Shown: positions 9,676 to 17,932, counted from the stretch's first letter. The stretch: 64,000 bases of DNA from Lacinutrix venerupis (GCF_003663945.1 NZ_RCCH01000007.1:1-64000); one strand, 5' to 3'. Program-made: numbers and translations. Notes: generated by a model from the letters alone, not told the origin.

Positions 9676-10239
9676 TTAGTTGCTATTAATACGTTCTTTA
9701 AGAGTTTTCATGCAACGCGACTTTGCGCTCTTAATTACGTTTTCATTATTATAATTCCCTTGTTCTAAAATGTCTTTTATTGTAAAACCTCTATAATAAA
9801 ACAGGTTTAATAACTCTTGACATTGTTTTCCTAAACTTGAAAAATGCTTTCGCAATAATTCTTGTTCGTGAGTTAAAGCTTGTTCTTCAATTTCAAACGT
9901 TTCTAGTAATTTATCATCATCTCTAACAATAGATAAGTCGAAATTTGAGCCTACCTTTTTGTTATTCTTTTTCATCTTATCAAAAATTAAATACTTACCT
10001 ACACTAAATAAATATGTAGATATACTACTAGTTAACGTTTCTATTTTACCAGACATTATATTATTATAAAAAATAACATAGGCATCTTGATAAATATCTA
10101 CCACATCGTCCTGTGGCAAATTGTATCGCCTTGCAAAATTTATAAACTTATCTCTATTCTCTTCATACACTTTTCTAAGTGCTTTATCCGAACCTTGTTT
10201 TAAATCTTCCAGGATAATATGCTCTTGTTGGTTTATCAT
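9676..10239 (-). CDS. ECF-type RNA polymerase sigma factor
   Basis: A 187-residue sigma-70 family protein with region 2 (QDDVVDIYQDAYVIFYNNI, about 44-62, and the following YLFSVGKYLIFDKMKK) and region 4 (LLNLFYYRGFTIKDIL, then NVIKSAKSRCMKTL) and no region 1 or 3, the ECF layout. It is first in an operon with the membrane TPR anti-sigma candidate. The ATG at 10239 abuts a CATTAA box of the same motif found upstream of the neighbouring operons. Autoregulation is therefore likely, though the box would place the transcription start at or inside the first codons. No alternative ATG lies nearby. Confidence 0.93.
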   Translation of the reverse strand: MINQQEHIILEDLKQGSDKALRKVYEENRDKFINFARRYNLPQDDVVDIYQDAYVIFYNNIMSGKIETLTSSISTYLFSVGKYLIFDKMKKNNKKVGSNFDLSIVRDDDKLLETFEIEEQALTHEQELLRKHFSSLGKQCQELLNLFYYRGFTIKDILEQGNYNNENVIKSAKSRCMKTLKERINSN

Positions 10240-10269
10240 TTAATGGTATTGCGCTTTAAAAGGTTAACA
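10240..10269 (-). promoter_or_regulatory. predicted ECF-sigma element facing the sigma gene
   Basis: On the minus strand TGTTAAC (10269-10263) is followed after 17 nt by CATTAA (10245-10240), directly touching the sigma ATG. It is the reverse-oriented partner of the element at 10313-10340. The adjacency to the start codon is odd: as a -10 box it would start transcription inside codon 2 or 3. Confidence 0.4.
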
Positions 10270-10324
10270 GATGCTTAGCTAAATTAACTTTTTTTAAATA
10301 AAAAAGACAATCTGTTAACCTTTT
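10258..10324. repeat. 15-bp perfect inverted repeat between divergent promoters
   Basis: AAAAGGTTAACAGAT (10258-10272) and ATCTGTTAACCTTTT (10310-10324) are perfect reverse complements separated by 37 bp. They carry the -35-like cores of the two divergent predicted sigma promoters, so the symmetry probably reflects two copies of one extended promoter element rather than a hairpin. Confidence 0.8.
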
Positions 10325-10340
10325 CTTTTTTAATGCATTA
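10313..10340 (+). promoter_or_regulatory. predicted ECF-sigma promoter (TGTTAAC-N15-CATTAA)
   Basis: TGTTAAC (10313-10319) and CATTAA (10335-10340) are spaced by 15 nt and lie 27 nt before the ATG at 10368, giving a normal leader. The element includes the extra match CCTTTT after TGTTAA, shared with the copies at 12380 and 10269. Confidence 0.6.
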
Positions 10341-10367
10341 AGAAGTAAACAAATTAAAATTTTTAAT

Positions 10368-10715
10368 ATGAAAACTTTAAAAATAATTTTAGCAATACTT
10401 GCTTTTGCCTTTTCGGTATTTGCCATTGCACAAGAAAAAAAAGCAGATTCTACGCTTGTAAAAAAAGACAATTTATTAGACATGGGAGCCAATGTTATAT
10501 CACAGGTTTTTGGTTCTAATTTAGATGGAAATACAGACGGAAAAACCATTGGCTATTTAGAACTTTTAGAAAAATCTGATTTATCTGAAGCCGAAAAAAC
10601 AGAATACAAAAACCTATACCATATACAAGCAAAAGATCTTACTCAAAAACAAAAAGATTCTTTAGGTAAAGCTATTGAGAAAAGGATTCTTGAAGCAAAA
10701 GAAACAGACGATTAA
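10368..10715 (+). CDS. small exported protein of unknown function
   Basis: A 115-residue protein with signal peptide (MKTLKIILAILAFAFSVFAIAQ). The mature part is charged and helical, rich in Lys/Glu/Asp, with no cysteine and no motif I recognise. It is the first gene of a three-gene unit (10368-12215) with a 21-bp gap to the next gene. It is preceded by a predicted ECF-sigma promoter, so it likely belongs to the stress regulon of the adjacent sigma factor. Periplasmic location is predicted from the signal peptide. Confidence 0.7.
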   Translation: MKTLKIILAILAFAFSVFAIAQEKKADSTLVKKDNLLDMGANVISQVFGSNLDGNTDGKTIGYLELLEKSDLSEAEKTEYKNLYHIQAKDLTQKQKDSLGKAIEKRILEAKETDD

Positions 10716-10736
10716 TTAAAATAAACACGTTTTAAA

Positions 10737-11567
10737 ATGAAAACTTTACAAACATTATTAACCATTATTATAATTGCATTTAGCACAACTACTAATGCTC
10801 AAATTTGGAAAAAATTATCTAAAAAAGCCGAGAAAGCTGTAGAAAACACTTTAGAAAAAAAGGTTGAAGAAAAGGCAGAACGCGAAACAGACAAAGCTTT
10901 CGACTCTACATTTAATAATTCAAAAAAAAGTAAAACAAAAAATAATAAAACTAGTGGCAAGTTATTTGGCATGTCTAACGCTATTCCAGAAAACTCATAT
11001 CAATTTAGCCATAAATATAATATGGAAATAAGCGATGGTAAAAAACCTCTAAATATGACCTATTATCTTAATAAATCTAACAACTACTTAGGCTTCGAAA
11101 TTCCGGATTTAAAAAATAAAACAATTACAGTAATGGATTTAGAAAAAGAAGTCATGTTCATGTTTATGGATAATAAAGGAGACAAAACATTAATGTCCAT
11201 GAATATGAATTTGGATAAAATAACAAATGATGCTATTGAAGACACAGAATATTCTGTAACAGCAACAGGTAATACAAAAACAATATTAGGTTACACCTGC
11301 AAAGAGTATAATGTAAAAGGTAAAGATTTACATGGCAATGTTTGGGTTACAGAAAATGCAGGAGTTTCATTTTCTAAAACTTTTTACAGAACAAAACAAA
11401 AAAAAGGAATGGACCAAACCTGGATGTCTTTAGTTAATGGCTTACCAATGGAAATGAAAATAACAGACACTTCTAGAAGAAAAGCAAAAACTACAACTAT
11501 GAACTGTGTTTTATTAAAGGAAGAAAATTTCTCTATAGACACAACTAACTATAAAAAAATAATGTAA
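10737..11567 (+). CDS. exported DUF4412-type protein
   Basis: A 276-residue protein with signal peptide (MKTLQTLLTIIIIAFSTTTNAQ). A strongly amphipathic Lys/Glu helix (about 25-75, KKAEKAVENTLEKK) is followed by a beta-rich domain (about 90-276). The segment ILGYTCKEYNVKG and the following HGNVWVTENAGV are typical of DUF4412, a family of secreted Bacteroidota proteins with no established activity. It is the middle gene of the 10368-12215 unit, next to a small secreted protein and a barrel. Regulation by the neighbouring ECF sigma factor is inferred. Confidence 0.75.
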   Translation: MKTLQTLLTIIIIAFSTTTNAQIWKKLSKKAEKAVENTLEKKVEEKAERETDKAFDSTFNNSKKSKTKNNKTSGKLFGMSNAIPENSYQFSHKYNMEISDGKKPLNMTYYLNKSNNYLGFEIPDLKNKTITVMDLEKEVMFMFMDNKGDKTLMSMNMNLDKITNDAIEDTEYSVTATGNTKTILGYTCKEYNVKGKDLHGNVWVTENAGVSFSKTFYRTKQKKGMDQTWMSLVNGLPMEMKITDTSRRKAKTTTMNCVLLKEENFSIDTTNYKKIM

Positions 11568-11594
11568 TCACACATCAATTAAATAATAATAATT

Positions 11595-12215
11595 ATGAAT
11601 ATACAAACCACATATAACAACAGAACTCTAAAATTAATAATCACTATAACCTTATTCTTTATTACATTAATAAGTACTGCACAAGAAAGTTTTACCGCTA
11701 AAACTCAAGGCAACTTTTATGCTAATGGAACAATTGGTGTAATTTCTACAAACGAAAAATCTAAAATTGGAGGCACTACAAACGATGTAGGCTCAACATT
11801 TCAAGTTACAGGAACACCAAGATTAGGTTATTTTATTACAGATAAAGTTACTGCTGGATTAGAACTTGAAGTAAGAACTACCACTAGTAAAATAGAAGGT
11901 TTTGACGGAGAAACCACTTCTAATGCTCTTTCTGCTGGACCATTTGCTCGATATTATTTTGACATAGGAGTTTTTGCAGAAGTTACAGCAGCTATTGGTA
12001 CATCTAAAACCACATCTGCTTTTGGAGACATGCAATCTAGCATTTTTGCTTTACGTGGTACTGCAGGATATTCCTTTTTTATAGGCGATCATGTAGCAAT
12101 AGAACCTGCAATAAATTATACAAGTCAAAGTCAAAAACCCAAAGGAAGCTCTGAAGACAATAAAATTATTTTAAACACCATTTATTTTAGTGTAGGTTTT
12201 ACAGCTTATTTTTAA
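11595..12215 (+). CDS. small outer-membrane beta-barrel protein
   Basis: A 206-residue protein with an uncleaved-looking N-terminal extension, then a hydrophobic export segment ending at STAQE (about 30). The mature part has alternating strands (FYANGTIGVIS, TPRLGYFITDKVTAGLEL, FARYYFDIGVFAEVTAA) and ends in an aromatic strand (FSVGFTAYF), as in OmpW/OmpX-like 8-strand barrels. It is the last gene of the three-gene unit, 27 nt after the DUF4412 gene and upstream of a strong terminator. A role in envelope homeostasis is inferred from location and context only. Confidence 0.8.
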   Translation: MNIQTTYNNRTLKLIITITLFFITLISTAQESFTAKTQGNFYANGTIGVISTNEKSKIGGTTNDVGSTFQVTGTPRLGYFITDKVTAGLELEVRTTTSKIEGFDGETTSNALSAGPFARYYFDIGVFAEVTAAIGTSKTTSAFGDMQSSIFALRGTAGYSFFIGDHVAIEPAINYTSQSQKPKGSSEDNKIILNTIYFSVGFTAYF

Positions 12216-12284
12216 AAACATTATATCAATTTTTATTTTCCCTTTATAACTATTAAATAGATTTCATTTTTAGGTTAGTTTGTT

Positions 12285-12318
12285 AAAGAGTCGAAGTTAA
12301 AACTTCGGCTCTTTTTCT
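12285..12318 (+). terminator. intrinsic terminator
   Basis: The 14-bp stem AAAGAGTCGAAGTT / AACTTCGGCTCTTT has one G-T pair and a 2-nt apparent loop, and is followed by T-rich sequence. It ends the 10368-12215 operon. Confidence 0.85.
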
Positions 12319-12379
12319 TTTTGTTTATAACCTTTAGCAAAGCTTAAATGCAATTATTTTTATTTTTTTTTAGTCTTTA

Positions 12380-12408
12380 TGTTAACCTTTTTTTCTTGAT
12401 AACATTAA
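12380..12408 (+). promoter_or_regulatory. predicted ECF-sigma promoter (TGTTAAC-N16-CATTAA)
   Basis: TGTTAAC (12380-12386) and CATTAA (12403-12408) are spaced by 16 nt, 40 nt before the ATG of the collagen-like lipoprotein. This is the fourth copy of the island motif and shares the CCTTTT extension with the copy at 10313. Confidence 0.6.
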
Positions 12409-12448
12409 ATGGTAAATAAACTATTAATCACATTTTAAAATTAAAATC

Positions 12449-13021
12449 ATGAAAACAATTTCAACAACAATTTCAACAACAAAATATTTTCTATTAGCTT
12501 TATTAGTAGCTTTTAGTTTCTCATGCTCTCCAGAAGATGGTGAAGATGGAGCCATTGGTCCTGCAGGACCTGCCGGAGCAAATGGTGTAGATGGTAATGC
12601 CAATGTGCAAACATTAACTTTTGATGCTACAACTTTTGCAGGTTCTTATGACTCTGTAGCAATAACAGAACTTACACAAGATGTAATAGATAACGATGTT
12701 GTATTAAGTTATTTAACAGAGGACAACTCTGTATGGGTTCCAATACCTTGCCCTTACGATACTATTGCCTTTAACTTTTCTGTACATGTCACACTTTATG
12801 ATGGTGGAATGGACTTAGATTACCAAGATGCATCTGGTTCTGCCTATACCGTTACAGCTGGAAACTTACAAACTCTTAAAGTTGTTATTATAGAATCTAC
12901 AAGTACAACAGCAGGAAAAACTAATAACGGTAAACAACAAATTTACAATGAGCTTGCTCAAGCTGGTATAGATATTAAAGATTATCAAGCTGTTTGCGAC
13001 TATTATGGTATTGCATATTAA
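12449..13021 (+). CDS. lipoprotein with short collagen-like segment
   Basis: A 190-residue lipoprotein. The N-terminus contains a threonine repeat (TISTTISTTK), a hydrophobic stretch and the lipobox FSFSC (Cys about 26). Directly after comes a short Gly-X-Y tract (GEDGAIGPAGPAGANG, about 31-46) typical of collagen-like Bacteroidota lipoproteins. The remaining 140 residues form a beta-rich globular domain with two late cysteines. It is monocistronic between a predicted ECF-sigma promoter and a strong terminator, and is probably surface or periplasm exposed. No activity can be assigned. Confidence 0.8.
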   Translation: MKTISTTISTTKYFLLALLVAFSFSCSPEDGEDGAIGPAGPAGANGVDGNANVQTLTFDATTFAGSYDSVAITELTQDVIDNDVVLSYLTEDNSVWVPIPCPYDTIAFNFSVHVTLYDGGMDLDYQDASGSAYTVTAGNLQTLKVVIIESTSTTAGKTNNGKQQIYNELAQAGIDIKDYQAVCDYYGIAY

Positions 13022-13042
13022 TTACTAATTTTCTTTAAATTT

Positions 13043-13077
13043 AAAAACCGAAGGCAAAAGTCTTCGGTTTTTTTTAT
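13043..13077 (+). terminator. intrinsic terminator
   Basis: The stem AAAACCGAAG / CTTCGGTTTT has a short loop and is followed by a T run. It ends the collagen-like lipoprotein gene. Confidence 0.85.
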
Positions 13078-13135
13078 TCCTTTTTTCTACTTAAATGTTT
13101 ACTATTGTACTTCATTTTCAATCTTATTTTTTACA

Positions 13136-14185
13136 ATGATTAATCGTAACCAAGCAAGTATTTCAAAATTTATAATTCATAAAGTAGGTAATAAACATAA
13201 CGACACAAAAAATGCATTTTCAGATAAAGAAGTACATTTTGATGAAGAAAGCTACGAACTTATGTTGCCTTTTTTATTAAGACCATTTGGTAGTGCTGTA
13301 CAAAGCTACCGTTTTAACCATCATGCCAATGTAGAGTTAAACGAAATTAATGCTTACGCTAAAACTATTTTTAACGATGATGATGCTTTTGTAGAAACAT
13401 CAAAAAACATAGTAAAACACTTATACGAGCAAAGCAACTCTGCACAAATAAAAACTGGAGATGTTTTAGTGGCTATTTTTGAGGGTATAGAATATAAAGA
13501 AATGGTTACTAACGCAATTGGTATTTTTAAAATTGAAAATAAAATAAATTTCTTTCAAACCTATTTAGAAGACAATAGTTATGATGTTTTGGTACAAAAA
13601 GGAATCTCGTCTAAAAAAGTAGACAAAGGTTGCTTAATATTAAACCAAACAGATATGGAAGGTAATATTGTTTTAAGTGTAGACAATAACAGCTACGATG
13701 CACAATATTGGCTAGAAAAGTTCCTAAATATTAAGTATGCCGATGATATGAATAATCACACACACAATTACTTGAACATGTGTAGTGAATTTTCTACCGA
13801 AATTTTAAAGCCTAGTTATGGCGAGCAAGAACGAAATATATTTCTTGCAAAAACAATAGACTATTTTAAAGAGAACGAAATAATTAACGTCGAAAATTTT
13901 AAAGAAGAAATTTTTACCGAGGAATCTCACATTCGTCTTTTTGAAGATTTTAAAAAAGAATACGAAGGTGAACAAAACATTTTACTACGTAACCAGTTTG
14001 ATTTAGCCGAAGCTGTAGTAAAAAAGGACAAGAAGAAAATAAAAACTGATATTAAACTCGATACTAATATTCAAATAAAATTAGATATAGACGCACCAGA
14101 CGCCGCTAGCGAATACTTAGAACGTGGTTATGACGAAGAAAAGAAAATGCATTATTATAAAGTATTTTTTAATGCAGAAGGATAA
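13136..14185 (+). CDS. nucleoid-associated protein, NdpA/YejK family
   Basis: A 349-residue cytoplasmic protein. The start FIIHKVGNK, the F-L-L-R-P-F segment near residue 50 and the QTDMEGNIVLSVDN region follow the 37-kDa nucleoid-associated protein family (NdpA, YejK in Escherichia coli), whose members bind DNA and are spread through the nucleoid. The length is as expected. It is monocistronic, with the next gene (VOC family) starting 52 nt downstream. The precise role in Bacteroidota is unknown. The family call is by remembered motif similarity, not alignment. Confidence 0.8.
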   Translation: MINRNQASISKFIIHKVGNKHNDTKNAFSDKEVHFDEESYELMLPFLLRPFGSAVQSYRFNHHANVELNEINAYAKTIFNDDDAFVETSKNIVKHLYEQSNSAQIKTGDVLVAIFEGIEYKEMVTNAIGIFKIENKINFFQTYLEDNSYDVLVQKGISSKKVDKGCLILNQTDMEGNIVLSVDNNSYDAQYWLEKFLNIKYADDMNNHTHNYLNMCSEFSTEILKPSYGEQERNIFLAKTIDYFKENEIINVENFKEEIFTEESHIRLFEDFKKEYEGEQNILLRNQFDLAEAVVKKDKKKIKTDIKLDTNIQIKLDIDAPDAASEYLERGYDEEKKMHYYKVFFNAEG

Positions 14186-14237
14186 AATGTATTTTTATTA
14201 AAACAAACATTAATGTTTAAAATCGTACATTTAAAAA

Positions 14238-14621
14238 ATGAACTCCTTTACATTTAACCACATAGCACTTTCTGTAAAAGATGTAGATCAATCTATAACG
14301 TTTTATCAAAAAGTATTTAATTTAAAAGAAATTAAAAATACAGCTTCTAGCTCTAAAACAAGATGGCTTTCTCTTGGAGAAGGCAAAGAGTTACATTTAA
14401 TTCCACGTCCAAAAGACGAAATAAAAATTAGCAAAGCTGTACATTTTGCATTAAACACCACAAACATAGAACGCTTTGTTTTACATTTAGAGCAGTTAAA
14501 TATTAAATATTTTAATTGGGTAGACGAGCCAAATAAAATTTACGTTAGAAACGATGGTGTTAAGCAAGTTTACTTTAAAGATCCAAACGGCTATTGGGTT
14601 GAAGTTAATGATGCCAAATAA
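14238..14621 (+). CDS. VOC (glyoxalase-fold) family protein
   Basis: A 127-residue single-domain vicinal-oxygen-chelate protein with two beta-alpha-beta-beta-beta halves. FNHIALSV gives the first predicted metal ligand (H8), KAVHFAL gives another His at about 75, and the C-terminal GYWVEVND supplies the terminal Glu. This is the metal set of glyoxalase/dioxygenase-type proteins. Substrate cannot be inferred, since VOC proteins include glyoxalases, thiol transferases and dioxygenases. It is followed by a terminator-like hairpin at 14639-14680. Confidence 0.85.
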   Translation: MNSFTFNHIALSVKDVDQSITFYQKVFNLKEIKNTASSSKTRWLSLGEGKELHLIPRPKDEIKISKAVHFALNTTNIERFVLHLEQLNIKYFNWVDEPNKIYVRNDGVKQVYFKDPNGYWVEVNDAK

Positions 14622-14638
14622 ATACCATATATTTACGT

Positions 14639-14680
14639 AATGACTACATTATAAACGCTAATAATTAGTCATTTTTTTTT
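14639..14680 (+). terminator. probable intrinsic terminator
   Basis: The 8-bp perfect arms AATGACTA (14639-14646) and TAGTCATT (14666-14673) have a 19-nt loop and are followed by a T9 run. The long loop lowers confidence. Confidence 0.6.
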
Positions 14681-14724
14681 TGCTATAAATCACTTAATTT
14701 TAAATTCCTAATCTAAAAACCAAA

Positions 14725-16221
14725 ATGAAAAAACTACTTATTCTAAGCTTATTACTAATAGTACAATTAAGCTTTTCACAATCTACTACCAATTTAAAAG
14801 TTAGCGAAAGTGCAGAATATAAAGACAAAGTAAAATCTTTAGATGTCTTAACAATACATACTAATAATTCTGGCGAAACAGGAATTGTAAGAAACGCAAA
14901 AAGAGATTTCCTTTTCGATATTTTCGATAGTAATCTCAATAAAACATTTTCTAAAGTTGTAGAAAGCGATAAAAAAGAAACTTATGTTGGTGATCTATTT
15001 TATAACAATACCATAAAACTATTTACCGTATTTGCTCCCAAAAAAGACGAACGTATTGTTTACTGTCATACTTTAAATTTAAACACAAAATCTTATAATA
15101 AATCTACAATATTTAGCACTACTGTCGAGAAAAAACAAAGTTTATTTGGCTCCAGAAAAAACCACAATACCAGTTTTGCATTATCTAACAATGGTAAATA
15201 TTTTGCCATAGCTACAGATAATATTAGAAAACATAAAAACTCATACACTATTCGTGTATTTGATGCAGAAACCGAAAAACTAATTTATACAAAAGCATAC
15301 CAAGAAAGCGAAAAGAAAAACTTCGAACATAACGATTTACATATAGACAATAACGGCACAGTATATTCTTTAGGAAAACTATATTTAAAAGGACGCTCTA
15401 ATAAAAAGTTTAATGGAGATGCTAATTACAAGTTTGTTTTAAACAAAATAACAAAAGACAGTAATACAGAGCTAGTATTAGAATTAAAAGACGAACATAT
15501 ACAATCCCTTAGTATTTCAGAAAACAATAATCAATTACATTTAATGGGATTCTATTCAGAATTAAATGTAGGACGAATAAAAGGTGGGTGCGATTTTGTT
15601 ATAGACACTAATAATTTTAATGTAAAATCTAAAAAAGCACAAGCCTTACCTAAACAAGTTTACGAAGATTTATATGGCTACAGAACCGCTAAAAGAAAAA
15701 ACAAGAAAAAGAAAGAACTAAGAAATTTTTACATAGATTATGTTTTAACAGACAGTAAAGGAGGCACTTTTTTAATTGCCGAAGAGTTTTATATTACTCA
15801 AGTTTATGTACAAACTGGAATGTCTGGTGGTTATTGGCAAACAACTTACCATTACGACGATATTTTAATATTAAAATTTAGCCCAAGTGGAGAGCTAGCT
15901 TGGGGAAGAAGCATTTTTAAAAGAGCAAATGTACCGTCTTATAACACTTTTTTAAAAAACGACAAGTTACATGTTGTATTAAACTCTGGTAAGAATCTTA
16001 CAGAAAAAAACGATGGCAGAACAAAAGTATCTAAAGGATGGTTTGAATCTTCTGCACTATACGATTTTGAATACACTACAAACGGAGAAGTTTCATACAA
16101 TAAAATACAAGACAATAGAGGTAACACCTATTATTTACCAAACTATGGTACTTTTGAGTTAGATAAATTTATTATGATGAGCGACGGTAGAAAGAAAAAA
16201 ATTTTTATGACTTTAGAGTAA
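14725..16221 (+). CDS. exported protein of unknown function, parent of the remnant at 20380
   Basis: A 498-residue protein with signal peptide (MKKLLILSLLLIVQLSFSQ). The mature part is beta-rich with alternating short strands and no cysteine-rich or catalytic motif I can name. Segments such as FALSNNGKYFAIATDN and YTIRVFDAETEKLIY look like propeller blades, so a secreted beta-propeller is plausible. The last 33 residues are nearly repeated in a decayed copy at 20380-20490, showing that this locus was once duplicated. It precedes the TPR-LytTR regulator by 124 nt. Confidence 0.7.
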   Translation: MKKLLILSLLLIVQLSFSQSTTNLKVSESAEYKDKVKSLDVLTIHTNNSGETGIVRNAKRDFLFDIFDSNLNKTFSKVVESDKKETYVGDLFYNNTIKLFTVFAPKKDERIVYCHTLNLNTKSYNKSTIFSTTVEKKQSLFGSRKNHNTSFALSNNGKYFAIATDNIRKHKNSYTIRVFDAETEKLIYTKAYQESEKKNFEHNDLHIDNNGTVYSLGKLYLKGRSNKKFNGDANYKFVLNKITKDSNTELVLELKDEHIQSLSISENNNQLHLMGFYSELNVGRIKGGCDFVIDTNNFNVKSKKAQALPKQVYEDLYGYRTAKRKNKKKKELRNFYIDYVLTDSKGGTFLIAEEFYITQVYVQTGMSGGYWQTTYHYDDILILKFSPSGELAWGRSIFKRANVPSYNTFLKNDKLHVVLNSGKNLTEKNDGRTKVSKGWFESSALYDFEYTTNGEVSYNKIQDNRGNTYYLPNYGTFELDKFIMMSDGRKKKIFMTLE

Positions 16222-16345
16222 TTAAATAGCTAAACAACTTAACATAAAAACTAATTTCGTTTACTACCTCTTATCAATTTTTAAGTAGCGTTTAATACAA
16301 AACAGACCTATTAATAATTGATAGAACGAAACTAACAAATAATAA

Positions 16346-17863
16346 ATGAACTTAACCATACCCAAAATTTATATTAATATAAGTTTAATTATCGTATTCC
16401 TATTATTTACAAATACTTTATTATCTCAAATATCAAATCAAAAAAATTATGAAATTGAGAATTTATACTTTGATGCAATTCTCTTAAAAAACTGGATAAA
16501 AACAGATAGTTTAAGAAAAATTTTAAAAAAACATATTGTAACCGAAGAAGATAAAGCAAATTTTAACTACTATAAAGGATACGAGTTTTTTCATAAAGAA
16601 GAATATAAAAAAGCTTTAGAACACTACCTAAAAGCTAGAAAACAGTTTATCGAATTAAGGGATATAGAAAATCAAGCAGAATTAGAAGGTGCTATAGTAG
16701 AAATCATAGCATATATGGACCCAAAATTAATCGATTATGAAATATATCTTAACTCCCTTTGCGAAATAGCAAGTAAAACAAAAAGTAAAACTTCTGTATC
16801 CGACTGTGAATATTTTAGAGGTTATTTTAAAGAAATAGAAGGCAAATATAATGACGCTTTAAAACACTATATAAACACTGGTCTTCTAGCCTTAAAATAC
16901 AAAGACACTTTAGCTTATTACACTAATGAAATTAACGTTGGTTCAATGCAATTAAAATTAAAAAAATACAAAAAAGCATTAAACACCTTCAATAAATCTA
17001 AAAGCTACTATAACAAAATAGGCAATTTGGATAAGAATTTTTTAATAAACCTATACATCTCTAAAATTTTATTGGCGCAAAAAAAACACTCTCTTTCTTT
17101 AGACGCCTTAAATAAAAGTAAAAACATAAACGCAGTTAGTCCTAGTTATGAAAACAGTTTCGACTTATATACTCAATTTTCAGAATTTTACTTCCAAACA
17201 AAAAACTATAAAAAAGCATACACAAATAGTATAATAGCACAACTATATAAAGATACTATTGTATCTAAAAAAACCGAAAAAGAAATTTACCAATTTAAAT
17301 TAAAATACGAAGTTTCTGAAAAAGAAAATAAGCTAATTAAAATTGAAAATGAAAATCTAAATTTAAAAAATAAGCGAACGCAAAACTTAACAGCCTTACT
17401 AATTAGTATCCTAACAATAATTGTTTTATCATTTGTTATTTTATTTTTCAAAAAAAAGTATAATGTATCAAAAAATGAATTTCAAACAATACAACAAGAA
17501 CTAAACACTTTAAAAGAACAAAGATTAAATAGTAATAAAATAAAGGAAGGCGAATTAATAAATCTAAAAAGTAAAGCTATATTAAACAGCAGTGAAATTC
17601 TATATATAAAATCTGATGGACATTATGTAGAATACCATTTAGACAATAAAAATAAACCAGAAATAGATAGAAACTCATTAAATGAAGTTTTAAAAATATT
17701 ACCAAATAGTTCTTTCGTTAGAATTCATAGATCTTTTGTTGTAAATATTTATCGAATTAAAATAATAAACTCTTCAAAAGTAATGCTTGACAATGGAGTT
17801 TGGATAAATTTATCAAGGACCTACAAACAACAACTTAAAGACATTCTACACAAAGAAGATTAA
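16346..17863 (+). CDS. membrane TPR regulator with C-terminal LytTR DNA-binding domain
   Basis: A 505-residue one-component regulator. It has an N-terminal export/anchor segment (about 8-28), TPR-like repeats at about 60-320 (YYKGYEFFHKEEYKKALEHY, LKLKKYKKALNTF), a membrane helix at about 346-368 and a coiled coil to about 400. The LytTR domain at about 409-503 carries ILYIKSDGHYVEYH, SSFVRIHRSFVVNI and the terminal WINLSRTYKQQL. LytTR domains bind DNA through a beta fold. The topology places the TPRs outside and LytTR inside, so TPR ligand sensing could control transcription directly. A near-perfect inverted repeat lies just downstream, in front of two exported proteins. Confidence 0.88.
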   Translation: MNLTIPKIYINISLIIVFLLFTNTLLSQISNQKNYEIENLYFDAILLKNWIKTDSLRKILKKHIVTEEDKANFNYYKGYEFFHKEEYKKALEHYLKARKQFIELRDIENQAELEGAIVEIIAYMDPKLIDYEIYLNSLCEIASKTKSKTSVSDCEYFRGYFKEIEGKYNDALKHYINTGLLALKYKDTLAYYTNEINVGSMQLKLKKYKKALNTFNKSKSYYNKIGNLDKNFLINLYISKILLAQKKHSLSLDALNKSKNINAVSPSYENSFDLYTQFSEFYFQTKNYKKAYTNSIIAQLYKDTIVSKKTEKEIYQFKLKYEVSEKENKLIKIENENLNLKNKRTQNLTALLISILTIIVLSFVILFFKKKYNVSKNEFQTIQQELNTLKEQRLNSNKIKEGELINLKSKAILNSSEILYIKSDGHYVEYHLDNKNKPEIDRNSLNEVLKILPNSSFVRIHRSFVVNIYRIKIINSSKVMLDNGVWINLSRTYKQQLKDILHKED

Positions 17864-17902
17864 ACATTCAATAATTCTAATTTTTACCATGTCACTTGCG
17901 TA

Positions 17903-17932
17903 CAATTTTATGTCATCCACGACATAAAGTTG
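17903..17932. promoter_or_regulatory. inverted-repeat operator candidate
   Basis: CAA-t-TTTATGTC (17903-17914) and GACATAAA-g-TTG (17921-17932) form 12-bp arms with one mismatch around the spacer ATCCAC. The right arm ends in a TTG that is 20 nt from the TTGGTTTG (17953-17960) resembling a -7 element. It is not followed by a T run, so it reads as a protein-binding site rather than a terminator. Binding by the adjacent LytTR regulator is inferred. Confidence 0.55.

Noticed and set aside
9164-9689. Plus-strand open frames of 85 and 102 residues over the anti-sigma gene
   Set aside because: They are antisense to a clearly coding minus-strand gene, have no motif, and consist of typical reverse-frame composition.
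12449-12500. Repeated ACAATTTCAACA-like tract at the start of the collagen-like gene as a regulatory repeat
   Set aside because: It is coding (the TISTTISTTK segment of the signal peptide) and only two units long.
5734-13021. Island 5.7-13.0 kb as recently transferred DNA
   Set aside because: Base composition looks like the neighbours, there are no integrase, tRNA or direct-repeat boundaries, and the families are ordinary for Bacteroidota.
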